NCBI GenBank assembly: GCA_014360825.1
Contig: JACIWT010000002.1
Location: forward strand, 202,237 to 266,236
Reading direction: 5' to 3'
Length of the DNA stretch: 64,000 nucleotides
Source: Chloroflexota bacterium
Lineage (GTDB): Bacteria; Chloroflexota; Anaerolineae; UBA2200; JACIWT01
Shown: positions 1-9,333 of the stretch, piece by piece
Layout: the number at the start of each line of letters is the position of its first letter
How positions within the stretch are numbered: the stretch's first letter is position 1
Translations under genes and position numbers: made by a program
Notes under the pieces: model-generated
What the model saw: the letters and a program-made list of their open reading frames with translations, nothing else
Told to the model about the DNA's origin: nothing
Database searches by the model: none

Positions 1-478
1 GCTTAGCCCAACGCGAGCCTTGCTCCAGCACTTCGTCCAGATCACGAGCACTGACCTGCACATCGCCCCCCCGACCCACACCGCTGGGCACGTTCTTGAA
101 GAGAGCACTCATGAGTTGCTGTATGTACGGCTTAATCTCTTCCGCACGGATGGCGCTGGATAGCAACCGCACCCCGCAGTTGATGTCGTATCCCACTCCT
201 CCAGGCGAAATCACCCCGTTAGGTAAGAGAGTCGCCGCCACCCCTCCGATAGGGAAGCCGTAACCCTGGTGCATATCGGGCATAGCCAGGGCATAGCGCA
301 CTACGCCAGGCAGGGTGGCGGTATTGATTAGTTGCTCCATGGATCGGTCGCGCATGGCCATTTCTAGTAAGTCATCGTCGGCGTAAACGCGCGCCGGGAC
401 ACGCATGTCAGGACGATACCCCTTGGGTATCTCGTACAGCACATCGCTCAATTTTCTCAACTCGCTCTTGCTGACCAT
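1..478 (-). CDS. rtcB: RtcB RNA ligase, N-terminal part (cut by window edge)
   Basis: This is the 5' part of RtcB, the GTP- and Mn2+-dependent ligase that joins RNA 2',3'-cyclic phosphate or 3'-phosphate ends to 5'-OH ends in tRNA splicing and RNA repair. About 159 codons are present and the rest lies before base 1. The translated N-terminus starts MVSKSELRKLSDVLYEIPKG. It contains the family signature GGVGYDINCGVRLL, whose Asp and Cys are metal ligands in RtcB, and the segment MPDMHQGYGFPIGG. The ATG at 476-478 follows a clear AGGAGG-type site. It lies 12 bases downstream of the ribF-archease gene on the same strand, so the ligase and its activator domain are probably co-transcribed. Identification is firm; activity cannot be judged from a fragment. 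Confidence 0.93.
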   Translation of the reverse strand, partial: MVSKSELRKLSDVLYEIPKGYRPDMRVPARVYADDDLLEMAMRDRSMEQLINTATLPGVVRYALAMPDMHQGYGFPIGGVAATLLPNGVISPGGVGYDINCGVRLLSSAIRAEEIKPYIQQLMSALFKNVPSGVGRGGDVQVSARDLDEVLEQGSRWAK

Positions 479-490
479 TTTGATCCCTCC

Positions 491-1834
491 TCACACGTCA
501 AAGATGATCGTCGCCACGAATCCATTTGCATTCTCCTCGATGTGCAGCCCGTGGAACGTAGCAGCCTTGATGTGTTTGTAGATGCAAGTAGGTGGGCCAC
601 CCCGCACAAGTGCTCTCAGTTTGGTATCCGAAAGTTCTGTGATGGTGAATTCTGTGTAAACTTCGTCATGCTCGTCTTGCATGTACAATAACTCGTTCAG
701 CCAATTCACGAGCAATGCCTCGCGATCTTGAGCCGCCAATTCTATGTGCCTCTCTGGTCCCATAGCGGCTACTTTTTCGGCGCCGCACACGAGTTGGAAC
801 ATCCCATAGGCAGCGTTCGCATACAAATCTGAGAGGGTGTTCCCATAAGCGCGGATCGCTAAGTCCGCGGTATGCTCGATCTCCTCGAATCTTCGGGGCT
901 CTGGCATAAATTGTACCTCGCGCAGGATCATTTGTGCCTCTCGGACATCATTTTGTATCTGCTCCACCAGTTCTGGAGCACTCGCGAACTGTTTCTCCGA
1001 GCGCAGTCGTTTCACGAACTCGACGGCTAGGTCCTGTCCGTAAAGATCGCATCTCTCGTCGATAATATGTACTTCAACGACCCGAACCCCCTCGCCAAAG
1101 GTGGGGCGCGTGCCGATGTTTGCCACTGCCGGATAGCGGATGCCGCCAATTAGGGCGAATGCGGCGTATACACCGTCCCCAGGCATGGCTCGCTCTTCGC
1201 GCACAGCCAAATTGGCGGTGGGGAAGCCCAAGTCACGCCCACGCGCCATGCCAGTCACCACCTCGCCCGAAAGGCTGTAGTAGCGCCCTAATAGCCGTGC
1301 AGCCTCGGCGACATCCCCTTTACTCAAAAGGTCTCTTATCCCGCTGCTGCTAATGGGTTCTGAATCTCCTCGGACCGTGGGGATGACGTGCAACACATAC
1401 CCAAACTCATCGCCCAGCCGGCGCAGAGTCTCCACGTCTCCCTCACGGTCCCGCCCCAGAGCGAAATCCTCGCCTGTCCACAGTTCCCTCATCCGCAGCC
1501 GGTCCACAAGAGTGCGTACGAACTCACGGGCCGGTGTTGCCGCCACCTCCGGGGTGAAAGCAAGCAGGACCATGATATCCAAGCCGAGTTGCTCCAGCAA
1601 AACGGCTTTCTCGCCCGGTGTGGTCAAATACTGGATTCCCTTTGACGAGTGCAAGACGGCACGAGGATGAGGGTAGAAAGTAACCAGGCCGCTCAGGCGA
1701 TTGGTCTTCTGCGCCCGGGCAATCACTTGGCGGAGCAGAACTTGGTGTCCGCGATGGACACCGTCATAAGCACCGATAGTTAGAACGGTGTCCTTATCCA
1801 GATTTGCGTCCTCGAGCCGGTCAATCACTCGCAT
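491..1834 (-). CDS. ribF: Bifunctional riboflavin kinase/FAD synthetase fused to archease
   Basis: Residues 1 to about 305 are RibF, which makes FMN and then FAD from riboflavin. The nucleotidyl-transferase motif GAYDGVHRGH is near residue 22 and the riboflavin-kinase motif GRDLGFPTANL is near residue 200. Residues about 308 to 447 are a complete archease domain, starting RRFEEIEHTADLAIRAYG and ending in a hydrophobic strand (TIIFDV). Archease activates RtcB, and rtcB is the next gene. No stop codon separates the two parts, and a Met (MPEPRR) sits at the junction, so an internal start producing free archease is possible. RibF proteins are usually about 310 residues, so the extra 140 are the fusion. 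The start is 2 bases after the truB stop. Both domain calls are firm; a functional link between flavin synthesis and RNA ligation is inference. Confidence 0.93.
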   Translation of the reverse strand: MRVIDRLEDANLDKDTVLTIGAYDGVHRGHQVLLRQVIARAQKTNRLSGLVTFYPHPRAVLHSSKGIQYLTTPGEKAVLLEQLGLDIMVLLAFTPEVAATPAREFVRTLVDRLRMRELWTGEDFALGRDREGDVETLRRLGDEFGYVLHVIPTVRGDSEPISSSGIRDLLSKGDVAEAARLLGRYYSLSGEVVTGMARGRDLGFPTANLAVREERAMPGDGVYAAFALIGGIRYPAVANIGTRPTFGEGVRVVEVHIIDERCDLYGQDLAVEFVKRLRSEKQFASAPELVEQIQNDVREAQMILREVQFMPEPRRFEEIEHTADLAIRAYGNTLSDLYANAAYGMFQLVCGAEKVAAMGPERHIELAAQDREALLVNWLNELLYMQDEHDEVYTEFTITELSDTKLRALVRGGPPTCIYKHIKAATFHGLHIEENANGFVATIIFDV

Positions 1835-1836
1835 GG

Positions 1837-2751
1837 CTACTTAGGCCAGAATACTTTCTGGGGATGCCAAAGGTCTATTGCCTGATCCTGAGCCAGCAGG
1901 GCGACGAAGTTACCATCGGGCGAGTAAGCACGGCAGAGCACGCCCTGCACGGGTACCGGCAGTGTAATCTGCTGTCCGTGGATCACTCTGGCAAAGTCGT
2001 TCTCACTCAAAACCACCGCTGGGTATTGCTTAACTGCTTCGTCCATCGGCACAAGCAACTTGGTCCAGTGACCTTTCTCTGCCGCGTCTTCTAATTCAGC
2101 CAGCGTAACAGCATCCTCAGCGCGAAAAGAACCTACTGACAGTCGGCGCAAGGCGACCAGATGCGCTCCACAGCCCAAGGCCTGTCCCAGATCATGAGCC
2201 AAAGAGCGAACGTAAGTCCCCTTACCACAGGTCACAGTAAATTCTAACTCGGGTGGCATCCACTCAGTAAGTTGTATTTCGTGCACATGCACCGGTCGTG
2301 CTGCGACCTCCATCGCCTCGCCTCGGCGGGCTCGCGCATAGAGCGGTTGCCCCTGGTGCTTGATGGCGGAAAACATGGGTGGCACTTGCTCGATCACGCC
2401 AACAAACTGAAGCAGTGCCCTTTCGACTATGGCGCGGTCTGTGGGGATATCATTGCTTGTGGCAACCACGCGTCCTTCGGCATCGTAAGTATCTGTACTC
2501 ACGCCTAGGCGAACGCGGGCTTGGTACACCTTCGTACTCTGCATCAAATACTCAGCCAGCCGTGTCGCCTGACCTACACAAAGCAGCAGCACCCCGGTTG
2601 CCATCGGGTCAAGCGTACCGGCGTGCCCCACTCGCTTCTGCCCCGTTATCCGGCGTACCTGAGCAACCACATCGTGTGAGGTCCACCCCGCTGGTTTATC
2701 CAAGTTCAAGATGCCAGACGGCGATGTCTGCCCCATTTGAGAGTAATCCAC
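1837..2751 (-). CDS. truB: tRNA pseudouridine-55 synthase TruB
   Basis: TruB converts U55 of the tRNA T-loop to pseudouridine. The N-terminal catalytic fold shows GILNLDKPAGWTSHDVV and the signature GHAGTLDPMATGVLL with the catalytic Asp near residue 48. The C-terminal part, after about residue 240, is a PUA-like RNA-binding tail. The total of 304 residues is normal for the family. The listed start is GTG, 2 bases beyond the nrnA stop. An ATG five codons in (2736) has a GGTGGA sequence about 10 bases upstream and is an equally good start. It lies between nrnA and ribF in the usual order for this translation operon. Confidence 0.95.
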   Translation of the reverse strand: MDYSQMGQTSPSGILNLDKPAGWTSHDVVAQVRRITGQKRVGHAGTLDPMATGVLLLCVGQATRLAEYLMQSTKVYQARVRLGVSTDTYDAEGRVVATSNDIPTDRAIVERALLQFVGVIEQVPPMFSAIKHQGQPLYARARRGEAMEVAARPVHVHEIQLTEWMPPELEFTVTCGKGTYVRSLAHDLGQALGCGAHLVALRRLSVGSFRAEDAVTLAELEDAAEKGHWTKLLVPMDEAVKQYPAVVLSENDFARVIHGQQITLPVPVQGVLCRAYSPDGNFVALLAQDQAIDLWHPQKVFWPK

Positions 2752-2753
2752 CC

Positions 2754-3752
2754 TTACGTTTCACATGGCGATGGACGGGCGCGTTTTTCCTCAGCCTGTT
2801 CGGACAGCGATTGCTCTAAGGCCGACAGCACAATCTCTCGCACTTCATCCAGCGAGCCCTTGAGAATACACCCCGCAGCCTGAGGATGACCGCCTCCACC
2901 CAAACGCAGTGCAACATCGGACACTTTCCATCCCCGGCTGGCGCGCATCCCGGCTTCGATGCGACCGTCGTTACGCTCGCGGAAAAGCACGGCCACATCG
3001 GCATCCGACGTGCTAGCCAGGAAATTAACGATGCCGCTAAGTTCATCTGCCGAGGCGTCGTAGCGGTGCAGCGTCTCGTTGTCTATCGTTGTGTACAGGA
3101 TGCGTCCTCGCCTTTGTGCGTTCACAAGAGCCTGCCCCCACAAGTAAATAGCCGAAGCGGGCAGCCGGTTGTACACCAGTTCTGTGATATCGCGAAGGGA
3201 TGCTCCCGCCTCCATCATAGCCACCGCCCGCCGGAGTGTATCCGCCGTGACGTTCGGGGTGCGGAAGCATTGTGTATCGGTTACCAGCCCTGTGAGCAGC
3301 CCTGTCGCGGAGTTTATATCTAACGGGACATCTAATTCATTTGCCAAATCGTAAATGATCTCGGCTGTGGAAGATATATCCTCCACTAAATTCACGTCAC
3401 CGAAGTGCGTATTGGTGATATGGTGATCAATGTTGATCACCGGCACAGTTGCGAAAACTGCCATATCATACAGTGCTCCGATGCGCTCGGTATCGCTCGT
3501 ATCCACCACGATGATCAAATCACAACCCTCAGGGTGGTGCGGGAGGATCTCACCAGCACCGGGCAGGAACCTGTAGCGCGAGGGAATCGGGTCGGCACAG
3601 ACTACCGAGACGTGCTTGCCCATCCGACGCAAGAGCCACCCTAATCCCAGTGCGGATCCGATGGTATCCCCATCCGGTGCGATGTGGCAGATCACAACGA
3701 TGGATTTCGCCTCAGCGATGAGTTTCTTCGCCCGTCTGATCGTTTTGTTCAT
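2754..3752 (-). CDS. nrnA: DHH/DHHA1 phosphoesterase, NrnA-type nanoRNase/pAp phosphatase
   Basis: NrnA-type enzymes degrade 2-5 nt RNAs and dephosphorylate 3'-phosphoadenosine 5'-phosphate. The DHH metal motifs are all visible: IAPDGDTIGS near residue 26, VDTSDTERIG near residue 85 and NIDHHITNTHFGD near residue 105. The DHHA1 substrate motif GGGHPQAAG lies near residue 285. I start at the ATG at 3750-3752 (MNKTIRRAKK), giving 332 residues. A longer frame to 3806 only adds sequence buried in rbfA. This start overlaps the last 41 bases of rbfA, suggesting coupled translation. Its place between rbfA and truB is the standard one in Firmicutes- and Chloroflexi-like operons. Confidence 0.9.
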   Translation of the reverse strand: MNKTIRRAKKLIAEAKSIVVICHIAPDGDTIGSALGLGWLLRRMGKHVSVVCADPIPSRYRFLPGAGEILPHHPEGCDLIIVVDTSDTERIGALYDMAVFATVPVINIDHHITNTHFGDVNLVEDISSTAEIIYDLANELDVPLDINSATGLLTGLVTDTQCFRTPNVTADTLRRAVAMMEAGASLRDITELVYNRLPASAIYLWGQALVNAQRRGRILYTTIDNETLHRYDASADELSGIVNFLASTSDADVAVLFRERNDGRIEAGMRASRGWKVSDVALRLGGGGHPQAAGCILKGSLDEVREIVLSALEQSLSEQAEEKRARPSPCET

Positions 3753-4089
3753 TTTTGAGCCCACCCAAGAGGGCATCAATACGCACTCCCCGATAGAAAG
3801 CCTCATCCAAGCGGAATTCCAGATCGGGCACGAATCTCAGGTCAAGGGCATGAGCCAATTCGCGGCGGATGAACCCTCTGGCATGTTCCAAGCCATCCAG
3901 AGCGGCCTTCGTCTCTTCGGCCTCACCGAGCACGGTGACGTATACACGGGCCAGTTTGAGATCTGCGGTGATCTCCACCCCTGTAACGGTCACGTGTTCG
4001 AGACGAGGGTCCTTCATCTTTCTTGACAGCAGGTCGCTGACCTCATGATGAATCAAATCGCTGACTCGACGTTGACGACGATTGGCCAT
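3712..4089 (-). CDS. rbfA: 30S ribosome-binding factor RbfA
   Basis: RbfA is a small KH-like protein that binds the 30S subunit during late 16S rRNA maturation and cold adaptation. The 125-residue product begins MANRRQRRVSDLIHHEVSDL and shows the typical RbfA core, with DPRLEHVTVTGVEITADL followed by ARVYVTVLG and RFVPDLEFRLDEA. The length is normal. It lies 22 bases after infB and overlaps nrnA, consistent with one transcript. Confidence 0.94.
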   Translation of the reverse strand: MANRRQRRVSDLIHHEVSDLLSRKMKDPRLEHVTVTGVEITADLKLARVYVTVLGEAEETKAALDGLEHARGFIRRELAHALDLRFVPDLEFRLDEAFYRGVRIDALLGGLKNEQNDQTGEETHR

Positions 4090-4111
4090 CTGTCTTTCCG
4101 GGGTGAACGTC

Positions 4112-6343
<2,232 letters not shown>

Positions 6344-6807
6344 ACGCGCCTCCCGCTCACTCTCTCCCCTCACACGACGGCTTCAATCGCCTGGCGCTCA
6401 CGAATTATCCGGCTTGTTCACTCAGAAGCGCCTGGACAATGTGATACTCGGTGTATGAGTGCTATGTCTGTTGTGTGAGGCGAGAGCGCAAATTAAGAAT
6501 GTTATACTGTAGGCACGCGGTATGAGGGACACTCGCGCAAACCGAGGCATCGGATGCTTGTATCAGCGCGATTCAGATTGCTTCCAAGCGAATGCCCGTT
6601 CGCGCCAATGTCATGGGTGCGGGGGTTTCAGGGGGAGGAAAAGTCACCTCAATTTGCCATACTGATCCTCCCACACGATGAGTCTCTGTTTTTCCCACGC
6701 GCTCATATTCATACCGCTGGTTTTGTGCTCCACCTCCCGCGCCGGACCAGCGCAGGAGGTGAAAATCTCTCCTTGTTTTGGACCGTCGTCATTCCCATAG
6801 CGTGGAC
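6344..6807. other. Long intergenic region between rnpM and infB with a strong hairpin
   Basis: About 460 bases without a convincing gene sit inside an operon whose other junctions are tens of bases or fewer. In the place just after ylxR many bacteria have a small L7Ae-type ribosomal protein gene; I find no such reading frame here. Read in the operon direction, a GC-rich inverted repeat at about 6731-6761 (CACCTCCTGCGC paired with GCGCGGGAGGTG) lies about 50 bases after the rnpM stop. It has no run of T after it. No strong promoter was seen in front of infB. The region could hold a processing site, an attenuator or an unrecognised RNA. Confidence 0.4.
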
Positions 6808-7095
6808 CTACGCCCCCTCTGCCTCTTCTGGCAAGTTGGCTGCGTATTCCCTCAAGGTGGTTTCTTGCTCGGGCGACAGTTGGATCTTGAGGGCGTAGCC
6901 TATTCTACCTTTTGCCAGGGCTCCTGTCCAGCACTTCCGTGCCCGACACAAATACACCCCACGGCCAGATACCTTGCCAGTTTCGTCCACGCGCACATCT
7001 CCCTCTGGGGTGCGTACAATCCGAATCAATTCTCTTTTGCTCAGCACCTTGCGACATTCAACGCAGGTGCGCTGCGGTATGTGCTTCTTGCGCAT
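6808..7095 (-). CDS. rnpM: YlxR/RnpM family RNA-binding protein (DUF448)
   Basis: This is a YlxR (RnpM) family protein, a small nucleic-acid-binding factor encoded between nusA and infB in many bacteria and reported to modulate RNase P. The product from the ATG at 7093-7095 is 95 residues: RKKHIPQRTCVECRKVLSKR near the start, then RIVRTPEGDVRVD and GRGVYLCRARKCW. These contain the conserved R-T-C-x-x-C and GRGxYLC motifs. A longer frame to 7125 would need a TTG start without support. It starts 49 bases after the nusA stop. The family call is firm; the exact molecular role is known only from other species. Confidence 0.88.
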   Translation of the reverse strand: MRKKHIPQRTCVECRKVLSKRELIRIVRTPEGDVRVDETGKVSGRGVYLCRARKCWTGALAKGRIGYALKIQLSPEQETTLREYAANLPEEAEGA

Positions 7096-7144
7096 CCGTG
7101 ATATCCAAACCCCGGCCACAACCAACTTGCGAATTCCCTACGGC

Positions 7145-8683
7145 TTAGTACTCCTCTTCCTCGTCCCAGGGCTCTCGGCTGCGGCCCGGCTTGCGTTTGC
7201 GTTGCACGATTACTTGGCCAAGCCGCTCATCGTACACTAGTGCCCGTCGGCGTTCCTTACGGCGTTTCTTCTCGCTGATTTTATGGTCTAGTGTTTCCTC
7301 TTCTTCCTCTTCTTCCCAGAACTCCTCATATTCTGGCTCCTGGTCAACTGCCTCTATCTCTTCTGGAATGGGCATCGCCTCAACTACCGGTGCAGCAGCC
7401 AACGGCTCCTCCACAGCCTGGGGCTCAGGCTCTATTGGCTGGGTTTCCTCTGTCGGGACTAATGCTTCCTCTGCGGCTTCGGCTATTTCAACCACGCTTT
7501 CTTCTGCCACTGGCATTGCCTCGCCCTCTTGAGCCAGCGAGGCCTCTGCTTCGGCGAGCAGCGCTTGAGCCGCGGCAATTGCTTCGGCTTCCTTTTCCGC
7601 CTGGGCAGCTGCCTCCGCCTCTTCAGCAGCCCGTCGCTGGGCCTCTTCGGCTGCCTCGCTTGCACTCTTGATGTCTATGCGCCAGCCTGTCAGTTTCGCC
7701 GCCAAACGGGCATTCTGGCCCTCTTTGCCGATGGCCAGCGAGAGTTGCTTATCGGGCACGACAACAGTGGCCGTCTTGCTCGCTTCGTCCAGGACGACGC
7801 TATCCACTTTGGCAGGGCTTAATGCGTTGCCGATGAACGTGGCCATGTTTTCATCCCAGGCCACTACGTCAATTTTCTCGCCGTTCAATTCGTTCACTAT
7901 GTTCTGAATGCGCACGCCTCGCATACCCACACACGATCCCACTGGGTCTACACCGGGCTGAAGGGCAGCGACAGCAACCTTCGAGCGTGACCCCGGCTCA
8001 CGGGCAATGGCCTTCACCTCTACAGTGCCCGCTGCGACCTCGGGCACTTCATCTTCTAACAGGCGCTTTAGCAACTGGCGATGGGTCCGCGAGACCCATA
8101 CCCGTGGCCCGCGGGGCGTTTTCTCCACATCGTAGACATAAACCTTCAGGCGCTGGTTCTGAGCATAGTACTCACCTGGGATCTGCTCACTGGGAGGCAG
8201 GATCGCCTCGCCTCGGTGTAGGCTGAGCACGACATTGCCCTTCGGGTCCACATTGCGCACCGTGCCACTGATCTTCTCGCCCACTCTCTCGGCCCAGTCG
8301 GCATATTGTGTATCGCGCTCGGCCTCTCGGATGCGCTGCAAGATGATCTGTTTCGCGGTTTGTGCCGCGATCCGGCCGAAGTCCCGCGGTGTCAACTCTA
8401 CCAACACCGTGCTGCCAATGCTCGCTTTTGGATCTATCTTCTGGGCATCGGCGAGTGAGATCTGCGTGGCTGGATCCTCGACCTTTTCCACGACCAGGTG
8501 TTCAGCAAACACGCGCGCCTTTCCTGTCTCGGGGTCAATTTTGACCGAGACATTCTGTGCTGTGCCATAATTCTTCTTGTACGCCGAGGTCAGCGCAGCC
8601 TCGATGGCCTCGAAGACCACCTCGCGAGCCAGGTTTCTCTCATTGCACACCTGTGCGATGGCGATGAGAAAGTCGTTCTTCAA
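7145..8683 (-). CDS. nusA: Transcription termination/antitermination factor NusA
   Basis: NusA binds RNA polymerase and nascent RNA and controls pausing, termination and antitermination. From a TTG at 8681-8683 the protein is 512 residues. That start has a perfect AGGAGG eight bases upstream and gives the usual NusA N-terminus ([20 protein letters not shown]). Domains in order: polymerase-binding N-domain (1-130), S1 (about 135-200), KH1/KH2 (about 200-345; [18 protein letters not shown] and [20 protein letters not shown]), then about 165 residues of Ala/Glu-rich acidic tail ending in a Lys/Arg patch and EEEEY. The longer ATG frame reaching 8776 would run through a leader hairpin and is rejected. 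rimP, normally just upstream, is absent. Confidence 0.95.
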   Translation of the reverse strand: MKNDFLIAIAQVCNERNLAREVVFEAIEAALTSAYKKNYGTAQNVSVKIDPETGKARVFAEHLVVEKVEDPATQISLADAQKIDPKASIGSTVLVELTPRDFGRIAAQTAKQIILQRIREAERDTQYADWAERVGEKISGTVRNVDPKGNVVLSLHRGEAILPPSEQIPGEYYAQNQRLKVYVYDVEKTPRGPRVWVSRTHRQLLKRLLEDEVPEVAAGTVEVKAIAREPGSRSKVAVAALQPGVDPVGSCVGMRGVRIQNIVNELNGEKIDVVAWDENMATFIGNALSPAKVDSVVLDEASKTATVVVPDKQLSLAIGKEGQNARLAAKLTGWRIDIKSASEAAEEAQRRAAEEAEAAAQAEKEAEAIAAAQALLAEAEASLAQEGEAMPVAEESVVEIAEAAEEALVPTEETQPIEPEPQAVEEPLAAAPVVEAMPIPEEIEAVDQEPEYEEFWEEEEEEETLDHKISEKKRRKERRRALVYDERLGQVIVQRKRKPGRSREPWDEEEEY

Positions 8684-8727
8684 ACTATCAACCTCCTGCG
8701 GTAGATGTACATCCGCACGTGTGAATA

Positions 8728-8781
8728 GAGGCCAGTCCTGGCCTCCCACAAGAAGAAAAGTGGGAAGTCCGCCCACTTTTC
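8728..8781 (-). promoter_or_regulatory. nusA leader with two hairpins, possible attenuator
   Basis: Between the nusA promoter and its TTG start the leader RNA contains two inverted repeats. The first (8757-8781) pairs AAAAGTGGG with CCCACTTTT around a 7-base loop and runs into a TTTTCTTCTT tract, resembling a weak intrinsic terminator. The second (8728-8746) pairs GAGGCCAG with CTGGCCTC. The arrangement suggests termination control before nusA, plausible because NusA regulates its own operon in other bacteria. The repeats are directly visible; regulation is inference. Confidence 0.5.
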
Positions 8782-8802
8782 CTCAAAATGATGCGCTACT
8801 AA

Positions 8803-8831
8803 AGTATACCAGAAAGTTCCGATTTAGGCAA
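8803..8831 (-). promoter_or_regulatory. Sigma-70-type promoter for the nusA operon
   Basis: On the minus strand TTGCCT (8826-8831) and TATACT (8803-8808) are separated by exactly 17 bases. The start point would fall near 8796, leaving a leader of about 110 bases before nusA. No other gene lies between, so this is the probable promoter of the whole nusA-to-rtcB operon. Confidence 0.7.
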
Positions 8832-8872
8832 GTGCTGGGTTTCATTGTTTTCCGTCTGATATCCTGTACCAC

Positions 8873-8901
8873 TGGACAAACGCTTCACATTGATGTATAT
8901 T
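8873..8901 (+). promoter_or_regulatory. Sigma-70-type promoter for the EF-Tu-domain-like gene
   Basis: TGGACA (8873-8878) and TATATT (8896-8901) on the plus strand are 17 bases apart. The predicted start is about 70 bases before the GTG at 8978. It is divergent from the nusA promoter. Confidence 0.6.
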
Positions 8902-8977
8902 CTCTGTGGACGATGAGAAGGATCGTGGACGTTTCACAGAAGGGCTCGAGAAAGGATCACGCTGGAGGAGGTGAAAA

Positions 8978-9232
8978 GTGGCCGAGCAACTGATTGGTAC
9001 AGTGTCACATTTTTTCAACCGCATCGAAGTCGCTGCTATTGAACTCGCTGGCACGCTGAAAGTGGGCGATACCATCCACATCCTTGGTCGTACGACCGAC
9101 TTCATCCAGGAAGTTACCTCCATGCAGATCGAGCATCGTAACGTGCCAGAAGCGGGCAAGGGTGATTCCGTTGGCATCAAGGTGATCGATCGCGTGCGGG
9201 CCGGAGACAAAGTCTACAAGATTAGCTCCTGA
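8978..9232 (+). CDS. Small translation elongation factor-like protein (EF-Tu domain 2 fold)
   Basis: The 84-residue product resembles a free-standing beta-barrel domain 2 of translational GTPases. It begins AEQLIGTVSHFFNRIEVAAI, then has LKVGDTIHILGRTTDF and GDSVGIKVIDRVRAGDKVYKI, the alternating pattern seen in EF-Tu/IF-2 domain 2. There is no GTPase domain. The GTG start has GGAGGAGG seven bases upstream. Such proteins are commonly annotated as translation elongation factor-like in Chloroflexi and archaea, but their role is not known to me. It is transcribed divergently from nusA, with a terminator-less gap to the next gene. The fold call is moderately sure; the function is open. Confidence 0.8.
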   Translation: MAEQLIGTVSHFFNRIEVAAIELAGTLKVGDTIHILGRTTDFIQEVTSMQIEHRNVPEAGKGDSVGIKVIDRVRAGDKVYKISS

Positions 9233-9333
9233 TGTGTCAGGCGGACTGAACGGGGCAACGTTGTAAGCCAGCACTGGAGCGAGAATCTGCGCAGGGGCGT
9301 ATTCTCGCGTCAGGTGAAGGGGCCCGGAGAGAT

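Noticed and set aside
8684..8776. ATG-started extension of NusA by 31 residues
   Set aside because: It would translate the leader hairpins. The TTG at 8683 has a perfect ribosome site and matches the normal NusA N-terminus.
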